From assembly GCF_004345605.1 (NCBI RefSeq), contig NZ_SLVY01000001.1:310001-374000 (forward strand): a stretch of DNA of 64,000 nucleotides, in the 5' to 3' direction. The stretch comes from Rhodococcus sp. SMB37 (GTDB lineage: Bacteria; Actinomycetota; Actinomycetes; Mycobacteriales; Mycobacteriaceae). Positions 57,734 to 64,000 of the stretch are shown piece after piece; the first letter of the stretch is position 1; each line of letters starts with the position of its first letter. A program made the position numbers and the translations under genes. A model generated the notes under the pieces. That model had not been told where the DNA came from. It made no database searches and was given only the letters and a program-made list of their open reading frames with translations.

Positions 57734-60625
57734 TCAGTCGCGCGGCTTCTCGCGCAACTCGTAGGCCTCGATCACGTCGCCGACCTTGATGTCGGAGTAG
57801 GTGACCGTCAGACCACATTCGTAGCCTTCACGCACCTCGACGACGTCGTCCTTCTCACGCCGCAGCGACGAGATCGTGACGGTCTCCGCAACCACGTTGT
57901 TGTCGCGGAGCAGACGTGCCTTGGCGTTGCGCTTGACGATGCCCGACTGCACGAGGCAACCGGCGATGTTGCCGACCTTCGACGACTTGAAGATCGCGCG
58001 GATCTCGGCGCGGCCGAGCTCGACCTCCTCGTAGATCGGCTTGAGCATGCCCTTGAGAGCCTTCTCCACCTCATCGATCGCCTGGTAGATGATCGAGTAG
58101 TAGCGGATGTCGACGCCCTCGCGGTTCGCCAGCTCCGTCGCCTTGCCTTCTGCGCGAACGTTGAAGCCGATGATCACGGCGTTCGACGCCGCGGCGAGGT
58201 TGACGTTGGTCTCGGTGACGCCACCGACACCGCGGTCGATGACCCGCAGACGCACCTCGTCGTCGATCTCGATACCCATGAGCGCCTCTTCGAGGGCCTC
58301 GACGGTACCCGAGTTGTCGCCCTTGAGGATGAGGTTGAGCTCGTTGTGCTCCTTGAGAGCTGCATCGAGATCCTCGAGGCTGATCCGCTTGCGGCTCTTC
58401 GCGGCCAGAGCGTTGCGCTTGCGCGCATTGCGCCGGTCGGCGATCTGCCGGGCGATGCGGTCTTCCTCGACAACGACAAGGTTGTCGCCGGCGCCGGGCA
58501 CCGAGGTGAAGCCGATGACCTGGACGGGCCGCGACGGAAGCGCCTCGTGCACGTCCTCACCGAACTCGTCGACCATACGTCGCACGCGGCCGTACGCGTC
58601 GCCGGCGACGATGGAGTCGCCGACACGCAGGGTGCCGCGCTGGATCAGGACCGTGGCCACCGGACCGCGACCGCGGTCGAGGTGCGCCTCGATGGCGACG
58701 CCCTGCGCCTCCATGTCGGGGTTGGCCCGCAGGTCGAGGGACGCATCTGCGGTGAGCAGCACGGCCTCGAGCAGTTCGTCGATGTGCAGACCCTGCTTGG
58801 CCGAGATGTCGACGAACATGGTGTCGCCGCCGTATTCCTCGGTGACCAGGCCGTACTCGGTGAGCTGCTGACGGATCTTCTGAGGGTTCGCGCCCTCCTT
58901 GTCGATCTTGTTCACCGCGACCACGATCGGCACGTCGGCCGCCTGAGCGTGGTTGATCGCCTCGACCGTCTGCGGCATGACGCCGTCGTCCGCGGCGACC
59001 ACGAGGATCGCGAGGTCGGTCGACTTCGCACCGCGGGCACGCATGGCGGTGAACGCCTCGTGACCAGGGGTGTCGATGAAGGTGATCAGGCGATCTTCAC
59101 CGTTGAGGTGCGTCATGACCTGGTAGGCACCGATGTGCTGCGTGATGCCACCGGCCTCCGCCTCGCGGACGTTGGCCTTACGGATGGTGTCGAGCAGTCG
59201 GGTCTTGCCGTGGTCGACGTGACCCATGACCGTGACCACCGGAGGACGCTGCTGGAGGTCTTCCTCGCCGCCTTCGTCCTCGCCGTACTGAATGTCGAAC
59301 GACTCGAGCAGCTCGCGGTCTTCGTCCTCGGGCGAGACGACCTGAACGACGTAGTTCATCTCGGAGCCGAGCAGCTCGAGCGTCTCGTCGTTGACCGACT
59401 GAGTGGCCGTGACCATCTCACCGAGGTTGAACAGGGCCTGCACGAGTGCTGCCGGGTTCGCGTCGATCTTCTCCGCGAAGTCGGACAGCGACGCGCCACG
59501 TGCGAGACGGATCGTCTCACCGCTGCCACGCGGCAACCGCACGCCACCGACGGCGGGCGCCTGCATCGAATCGTATTCCTGCCGCTTCTGTCGCTTCGAC
59601 TTGCGGCCACGACGCGGAGCTCCACCGGGACGACCGAACGCACCGGCTGCACCGCCGCGTCCACGCCCACCGCCGCCGCCGGGACGACCCCGGAAGCCGC
59701 CGGGAGCACCTGCTCCAGCGCCGGCACCGGCACCGCCGGCGCCACCACCGGGTCCGCCACCGCGGTAACCGCCGCCACCGCCGGGACGACCGCCGGGTGC
59801 GCCACCCGGGCGACCCGGACGACCGGACGGGGCCGGACGTGCAGCACGCTGCGGCATCGCACCCGGGTTCGGACGAGGAGGCATGGATCCGGGAGACGGA
59901 CGAGGTCCGCCCTGGCCGGGAGACGGACGAGGGCCACCCTGGCCCGGAGCCGGACGCTGACCGCCGGCGGCCGGACGTCCCTGACCCGGAGTCGGGCGGG
60001 GGCCACCCTGGCCCGGAGCCGGACGAGGTCCGCCGGGTCCCGGGCGGGGACCGGCCGGACGCGGAGCAGGCCGCTCGGCAGGAGCAGAAGAGTACGGGTT
60101 GTTACCGACGCGCGGGGACTTCGGACCCGGACGCGGGGCCGGCTTGGGACCCGGTGTCGGCGCCTTCGGTGCCGGCTTCGCAGCGGGAGCCTGGGCATCC
60201 GCCGGTGCAGTCGTGTCGGCGGCCGGCGCTGCGGGAGCCTCAGGCGCCGAGGGAACCGGCGCTGCGGGCTTGGGAGCACCGGGCTTCGGCCGTGCCGAAG
60301 GGGCCGGCGCCGCTGGTGCTTCCTGAGCCGGAGCTGCAGGCGCGGCGGGAGCTGGGGCCGCCGGAGCCGGGGCTGGTGTTGCCGGACGCGGGCCCGGACG
60401 CGGTGCGCCGGGACGGGGGCCGGGGGTGGGTGCGGCCTTCGCTGCCGGCGCGTCGGTGCTCTGCGCCTTACCGAAGGACTCGCGCAGACGACGGGCCACC
60501 GGGGGCTCCACCGTCGACGACGCTGACTTCACGAACTCGCCTTGCTCCTTGAGCTTTGCGAGTAGTTCCTTACTTGTGACACCGAGTTCTTTTGCCAACT
60601 CGTGCACGCGGGCCTTGCCTGCCAC
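57734..60625 (-). CDS. infB: translation initiation factor IF-2
   Basis: GTPase that places initiator tRNA on the 30S subunit. The 963-residue product has an N-terminal IF2N helix bundle ([24 protein letters not shown]), then a long Pro/Gly/Ala/Arg-rich low-complexity region of about 270 residues, then a second IF2N-like helical segment ([21 protein letters not shown]), the G domain with GHVDHGKT at about 467-474 and NKID, and domains II-IV. GTG 60625 was chosen because GAGGAG lies six bases upstream and M. tuberculosis IF-2 opens with the same [14 protein letters not shown]. Confidence 0.95.
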   Translation of the reverse strand: MAGKARVHELAKELGVTSKELLAKLKEQGEFVKSASSTVEPPVARRLRESFGKAQSTDAPAAKAAPTPGPRPGAPRPGPRPATPAPAPAAPAPAAPAAPAQEAPAAPAPSARPKPGAPKPAAPVPSAPEAPAAPAADTTAPADAQAPAAKPAPKAPTPGPKPAPRPGPKSPRVGNNPYSSAPAERPAPRPAGPRPGPGGPRPAPGQGGPRPTPGQGRPAAGGQRPAPGQGGPRPSPGQGGPRPSPGSMPPRPNPGAMPQRAARPAPSGRPGRPGGAPGGRPGGGGGYRGGGPGGGAGGAGAGAGAGAPGGFRGRPGGGGGRGRGGAAGAFGRPGGAPRRGRKSKRQKRQEYDSMQAPAVGGVRLPRGSGETIRLARGASLSDFAEKIDANPAALVQALFNLGEMVTATQSVNDETLELLGSEMNYVVQVVSPEDEDRELLESFDIQYGEDEGGEEDLQQRPPVVTVMGHVDHGKTRLLDTIRKANVREAEAGGITQHIGAYQVMTHLNGEDRLITFIDTPGHEAFTAMRARGAKSTDLAILVVAADDGVMPQTVEAINHAQAADVPIVVAVNKIDKEGANPQKIRQQLTEYGLVTEEYGGDTMFVDISAKQGLHIDELLEAVLLTADASLDLRANPDMEAQGVAIEAHLDRGRGPVATVLIQRGTLRVGDSIVAGDAYGRVRRMVDEFGEDVHEALPSRPVQVIGFTSVPGAGDNLVVVEEDRIARQIADRRNARKRNALAAKSRKRISLEDLDAALKEHNELNLILKGDNSGTVEALEEALMGIEIDDEVRLRVIDRGVGGVTETNVNLAAASNAVIIGFNVRAEGKATELANREGVDIRYYSIIYQAIDEVEKALKGMLKPIYEEVELGRAEIRAIFKSSKVGNIAGCLVQSGIVKRNAKARLLRDNNVVAETVTISSLRREKDDVVEVREGYECGLTVTYSDIKVGDVIEAYELREKPRD
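59880..60070 (-). repeat. degenerate [12 protein letters not shown] repeat array within infB
   Basis: The linker contains at least five near-copies of a unit of about 8-10 residues, such as [16 protein letters not shown] and SPGQGGPRP, encoded by similar 24-30 bp DNA units. It is a low-complexity, expansion-prone stretch in an essential gene. Confidence 0.75.
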
Positions 60626-60717
60626 TGCTCTCCTCACTGATGAGGTCGAGCGGCCAATGCCCGCACGACCTCGGGTTATCTCCGATGGACGTTCATCGCT
60701 GGTGCTTCACGGTGTGC

Positions 60718-61092
60718 TCATGAGTGTTCGTGCCTGTTCTTCTCAGAGTTCGATGTCACTGTTGGTGTCCCGCCGTCGGGGTCGCTGTGCGACCTCTCCG
60801 CCATGGACCCGACCAGCTGATCCAGCGCTGAGATATCCGGACCTCCGGACACCTTCAGTGCTCTGCCGAGTGCTCGACGCCGAACAGCCAGGTTCAGGCA
60901 CTCCGCGGTGGGATGCATCCATGCACCTCGCCCGGGAAGCCTGCGCCGCAGATCGGGGACGACCACGAAACCTTCCGGTTCCGAGCCCCGCGCCACGATC
61001 CTCAGCAGTTCGGCAGCCAGCGTTCGCTGCCGGCAACCGACGCAAGTGCGCACCGGGCCGGTGCGCTCCGGGGCCGACGGAGGGCAGGTCAT
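60718..61092 (-). CDS. YlxR-family (DUF448) protein
   Basis: A 124-residue protein with the YlxR signature VRTCVGCRQRTLAAELLRIVA and LPGRGAWMHPTAECLNLAVRRRALGRAL. The C-terminal 30 residues are polar and disordered. It is an RNA-binding protein found between nusA and infB in most bacteria. The roughly 90-bp gap before infB holds the infB ribosome site. Confidence 0.92.
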   Translation of the reverse strand: MTCPPSAPERTGPVRTCVGCRQRTLAAELLRIVARGSEPEGFVVVPDLRRRLPGRGAWMHPTAECLNLAVRRRALGRALKVSGGPDISALDQLVGSMAERSHSDPDGGTPTVTSNSEKNRHEHS

Positions 61093-61146
61093 GCTGAACC
61101 ATCGACTACTGTACCGCTGTTTTGCCCGAAATCCCGCATCCCGCCT

Positions 61147-62175
61147 TCACCTGCCTGTCGGAGACTCGCCCGCGTCCTCGACCTCGACCGGTGCGGCGTC
61201 GCTCCGGATGTCGATTCGCCATCCCGTCAGGCGCGCTGCGAGACGCGCGTTTTGCCCTTCTTTGCCGATCGCGAGCGACAACTGGAAGTCGGGGACGACC
61301 ACCCGTGCAGCACGCGCGTCCGGGTCCACCACCGTGACGGACACCACCTTCGACGGCGACAGTGCATTGCCGACGAACTTCGCGGGATCCTCGTCGAAGT
61401 CGATGATGTCGATCTTCTCTTCACCGAGTTCGCGCATCACATTGCGCACCCGCTGCCCCATCGGCCCGATGCACGCGCCCTTCGCGTTGAGCCCGGGCAC
61501 GAGCGAGTGCACAGCGATCTTCGAACGGTGGCCGGACTCCCGCGCGACCGCGACGATCTCGACGGACTCGTCGGCGATCTCGGGCACCTCGAGTGCGAAC
61601 AGCTTGCGAACCAGGTTCGGGTGCGTGCGCGACAGTGTGATCTGAGGTCCGCGCTGGCCGCGCGAGACGCCCACGACGTAGCACTTGATGCGGTCGCCGT
61701 GTTCGTAGCTCTCCCCCGGAACCTGCTCGGCCGGCGGGATCAGCCCTTCGGTGGCACTGGCGTCGCCCCCGATCTTGACGACCACCATGCCGCGGGCGTT
61801 GGCACGGGAGTCGCGCTGGACGACGCCGCTGACGATCTCACCCTCGTGGGTGGAGAACTCACCGAACCGCTGCTCGTGTTCCGCGTCGCGGATCCGCTGC
61901 ATGATCACCTGGCGGGCGGTGGTCGCAGCGATGCGCCCGAAGTTCTCGGGGGTGTCGTCCCATTCGGCGATGACGTTGCCGTCCTCGTCGCGTTCCTCGG
62001 CGAGCACCTGGATCGCTCCGGTCTTGACGTCGACCACGACCCGCGCGTGCGGCTGATGTCCGTCGACATGCCGGTAGGCCGTGAGCAGTGCCGTCTCGAG
62101 CGTCTCGATGAGCTCGTCGAACGGAATGTTCTTCTCCGACTCCAGCATCCGCAGAGCCGCAATTTCGATATTCAC
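61147..62175 (-). CDS. nusA: transcription termination/antitermination factor NusA
   Basis: A 342-residue NusA of the short actinobacterial type: N-terminal RNA-polymerase-binding domain ([33 protein letters not shown]), S1 domain near 130-200 and two KH domains ([28 protein letters not shown] and [23 protein letters not shown]). The C-terminal acidic repeats of E. coli NusA are absent. GTG 62175 overlaps the rimP stop by four bases. Confidence 0.95.
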   Translation of the reverse strand: MNIEIAALRMLESEKNIPFDELIETLETALLTAYRHVDGHQPHARVVVDVKTGAIQVLAEERDEDGNVIAEWDDTPENFGRIAATTARQVIMQRIRDAEHEQRFGEFSTHEGEIVSGVVQRDSRANARGMVVVKIGGDASATEGLIPPAEQVPGESYEHGDRIKCYVVGVSRGQRGPQITLSRTHPNLVRKLFALEVPEIADESVEIVAVARESGHRSKIAVHSLVPGLNAKGACIGPMGQRVRNVMRELGEEKIDIIDFDEDPAKFVGNALSPSKVVSVTVVDPDARAARVVVPDFQLSLAIGKEGQNARLAARLTGWRIDIRSDAAPVEVEDAGESPTGR

Positions 62176-62792
62176 TTGTCCATCCTCGGTTCGTTGCTTT
62201 CGGTGCCGTCGTCCACCGTGTTCGCGTCGTCGTCGCTTGCGTCCTCGCCCACCGCGTTCTCGTCGATCTCGCCGGCCTGCACACGCCCGTCCGGCAGTCC
62301 TCCGGCGAGTTCCAACTCCCGCGCATTCGGGGGCGAGAACTCGATCTCGACCACCGCCTTGCGCACGTCGGACAGCGGTAAGGACCGGACGAAAGGACCC
62401 TGTTTGTCGGACGCCACCACACGTATGGTGTCGCCGACGAGCTCTCCGATCCGAGCGACGAACGTCTCGTCGGCGGTTTCGATCAGAGCCTTGCGACCCT
62501 GAGCCCGCCGCCAATGCCGATCGAGCGTGAGCGGTCTGCCGATGCCCGGACTCGTCACTTCGAGGACGTACGGGGACTCCCCGAAATCGGAGACGGAATC
62601 GAACGCTTCGGATACCAGACGGCTCAGGCGGGCCGCCTCGTCGAGTCCGAGACCTGCGTCACTGTCGACCATCAGACGAACGGTGCTGTGCTTTCCGGCG
62701 GCGGTCACGACCACGTCCTCGAGGTCGTAGCCCTCGTTGTCGAGAAGATCCGTGACGAGCTCGACGATCCTCTCCGGGGGTGGCACAGGCAT
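62172..62792 (-). CDS. rimP: ribosome maturation factor RimP
   Basis: A 206-residue 30S assembly factor: N-terminal alpha/beta domain ([25 protein letters not shown]), the motif [15 protein letters not shown] and the C-terminal SH3-like domain. An acidic tail of about 45 residues ([13 protein letters not shown]) is an actinobacterial extension. It is first in the rimP-nusA-ylxR-infB cluster. Confidence 0.94.
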   Translation of the reverse strand: MPVPPPERIVELVTDLLDNEGYDLEDVVVTAAGKHSTVRLMVDSDAGLGLDEAARLSRLVSEAFDSVSDFGESPYVLEVTSPGIGRPLTLDRHWRRAQGRKALIETADETFVARIGELVGDTIRVVASDKQGPFVRSLPLSDVRKAVVEIEFSPPNARELELAGGLPDGRVQAGEIDENAVGEDASDDDANTVDDGTESNEPRMDK

Positions 62793-62945
62793 GGTGAGCG
62801 GGCTCCTCGTTCAGTTGTGATCGCAGCGGACACCGGCCGGGACGGACGCTCCGGCAGATATCCAGCCTAACGTGCAACTCGCCGCGCCGTGACCAGGCCG
62901 GGGTCGTTGTCCGTCACACACGACTGGCAAGATGGTCCGGTGCCG

Positions 62946-63437
62946 ATGCCAGTGACGCGATCCGCGATGTCCCGACGAACCCTGTTGCGATGGTGCTCGG
63001 CTGCGGCGGGAGGAGTCTCGGTCGCTGCTGTCACCGGATGCGGAATCTCGGACGAAGAGCCCGAACCCGACCCACTGCTCGCACAGGCCGCGCGCGCCCG
63101 CACCGATGCGTCGACCGCGACGACCCTGGTTGCACTCGCTCCCGACCTCGCGGAACCGCTCACCACGATCAGCTCCGAACGCACAGCACACGCCGACGCG
63201 CTCGAAGCCGAGATCGCGCGCGCGGCAGGCGCCACGACGAGTTACACCCCTCCCTCGGCGACGACCACGACCGCTGCGGCCGGTGAAACTCCGACCGTCG
63301 ACCTGCTGCGCGAGCGCCTGACCCAGTCGCAGCGCAGCGCGGCCGACGTCGGCCGCACCCTGCAGGGGTTCCGCGCGGGCGTGCTCGCCTCCATCAGCGC
63401 CGCGTGCGCCGTCCAGACGGCGGTGTTGCTGCCGTGA
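62946..63437 (+). CDS. Tat-type lipoprotein (Rv2843-like)
   Basis: A 163-residue exported protein. A twin-arginine signal SRRTLLRW precedes a hydrophobic core, and a lipobox VTGC follows (AAGGVSVAAVTGC|G), so it is likely a Tat-exported lipoprotein. The mature part is Ala/Thr rich and helical, with two further segments around TTLVALAPDLAEPLTTISSERTAHADALEAEIARA. Start choice is uncertain: GTG 62940, ATG 62946 and ATG 62967 are all possible. It overlaps its DUF4439 partner by four bases, as expected for the Rv2843-Rv2844 pair. Confidence 0.8.
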   Translation: MPVTRSAMSRRTLLRWCSAAAGGVSVAAVTGCGISDEEPEPDPLLAQAARARTDASTATTLVALAPDLAEPLTTISSERTAHADALEAEIARAAGATTSYTPPSATTTTAAAGETPTVDLLRERLTQSQRSAADVGRTLQGFRAGVLASISAACAVQTAVLLP

Positions 63438-63880
63438 CATCACCCGAGCTCGGTCCCGAACAGCAGTCCCTCGTCGATGCCCTCGAAGCCGAACACTCCG
63501 CTGTGTTCGGGTACGGCGTCGTGTCCGCATTCGCGGATCCGGCGCGCGCCGACGACGTGGCGGCCCACACCGCGGCGCATCGTGCGCGCCGCGACGCCAC
63601 GATCGACGCGCTGATCACCGTCGGTGTCGAACCACCTGTCGCGGCACCCGGATACACAGTGCCGTTCCCTGTCGTCGACCCGGCGAGCGCCGCACAACTC
63701 GCGCTGCAGATCGAGACCGATACCGCGGTCGCATGGCGCTCGGTGGCCGAGCGAGCACGGAGCGAATCGACGCGGGCGACCGCGATCGAGGCGCTCACCG
63801 ACACCGCGGTGCGGGCCGCGCAGTGGCGGATCCACCTCGGTATCGTTCCACCGACGGTGCCGTTCCCCGGTCGGTCCTGA
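63434..63880 (+). CDS. DUF4439 ferritin-like domain protein (Rv2844-like)
   Basis: A 148-residue helical protein with a ferritin-like DUF4439 domain: LVDALEAEHSAVFGYGVVSAF and HTAAHRARRDATIDALITVGVEPPVAAPGY. Glu/His pairs in EAEHSAVFGYG and TAAHRARRD are possible metal ligands, but a complete di-iron set is not obvious. GTG 63434 overlaps the upstream lipoprotein gene, so the two are probably one functional unit. The role is unknown. Confidence 0.82.
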   Translation: MTSPELGPEQQSLVDALEAEHSAVFGYGVVSAFADPARADDVAAHTAAHRARRDATIDALITVGVEPPVAAPGYTVPFPVVDPASAAQLALQIETDTAVAWRSVAERARSESTRATAIEALTDTAVRAAQWRIHLGIVPPTVPFPGRS

Positions 63881-63958
63881 GAACCCACCCGTGGTCGACG
63901 CGTCGGCGCAATAGACTGCGGGTGCGCGACCGTCCGTACAGAGACATGGGAGCACACC

Positions 63959-64000
63959 ATGAAATCAGTCGATCCATACCTGAATTTCAACGGCAATACC
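63959..64000 (+). CDS. PhnB-like VOC-family protein, N-terminal fragment
   Basis: The frame from ATG 63959 runs off the right edge and encodes KSVDPYLNFNGNT, which matches the opening of PhnB-type glyoxalase/VOC proteins (typically PYLxFNGN). GGGAG lies nine bases upstream, and TAGACT at 63912-63917 could be the -10 box. Only 14 residues are visible. Confidence 0.75.
   Translation, partial: MKSVDPYLNFNGNT

Noticed and set aside
57278..60526. A 1082-codon plus-strand frame opposite infB and rbfA
   Set aside because: Low-complexity translation of the infB linker in antisense; no ribosome site or domain.

Overview
The window is high-GC chromosomal DNA from a mycolic-acid actinomycete, most likely Rhodococcus or a close Nocardiaceae relative. 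This rests on protein similarity and on gene order that follows the Mycobacterium tuberculosis stretch Rv2731 to Rv2844: DUF349 protein, Rv2732c-like protein, miaB, recX, recA, DUF3046, glycosyltransferase, pspM-pspA-clgR, pgsA, argA, ftsK, rnj, dapA, thyX, dapB, pepR, pnp, rpsO, ribF, sirR/mntR, truB, pptT, pptH, dinF, cnpB, rbfA, infB, ylxR, nusA, rimP and the Rv2843/Rv2844 pair. The genus is an inference. I saw no rRNA, tRNA, CRISPR array or prophage.

Layout. 1-6.0 kb: miaB and a complete gluABCD-type glutamate ABC operon. 6-10.2 kb: recX, an SGNH hydrolase, an unknown secreted protein and recA; recA carries a full-size intein and has LexA-like and PafBC-like upstream sites. 10.2-14.8 kb: DUF3046, a glycosyltransferase, a PIG-L deacetylase, a small membrane protein and a biotin ECF transporter (bioY-bioM-bioN). 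14.8-18.4 kb: the envelope-stress operon clgR-pspA-pspM behind a sigma-E-like promoter, then pgsA-cinA. 18.4-24 kb: argA-like acetyltransferase, a YciI protein, a TerC membrane protein preceded by a yybP-ykoY (Mn2+) riboswitch, ftsK and a DinB-like protein. 24-32.1 kb: rnj-dapA-thyX, a ribbon-helix-helix protein, an SRPBCC protein, a flavodoxin-like protein, dapB and pepR. 32.2-40.3 kb: narK-narG-narH-narJ-narI, a respiratory nitrate reductase operon lying between pepR and pnp, which are neighbours in M. tuberculosis. 40.5-44.8 kb: pnp, rpsO, ribF. 44.8-49.4 kb: an Mn-type ABC uptake operon (here mntA-mntB-mntC) ending in a DtxR/MntR-family regulator and interrupted between mntA and mntB by a TnpB element. 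49.4-50.1 kb: decayed DNA, namely an ABC-2 permease remnant and an internally deleted IS607-type tnpB. 50.2-51.9 kb: a hemerythrin-like gene divergent from a LysR gene. 51.9-62.8 kb: truB-pptT-pptH-dinF-cnpB-rbfA-DUF503-infB-ylxR-nusA-rimP. 62.9-64.0 kb: a Tat-type lipoprotein with a DUF4439 partner, then the start of a PhnB-like VOC protein.

How it fits together. Two loci point to tight manganese control: an uptake operon whose binding protein has the His-His-Glu-Asp ligand set of Mn proteins and whose promoter overlaps a DtxR-type palindrome, and a riboswitch-controlled TerC exporter candidate. Envelope stress (sigma-E, ClgR, PspA, PspM) and DNA damage (RecA under two predicted inputs) are also represented. 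The most unusual features are mobile: the RecA intein at the M. leprae-type site and the TnpB element, whose flanks rebuild a perfect mntA/mntB overlap when the element is removed on paper.
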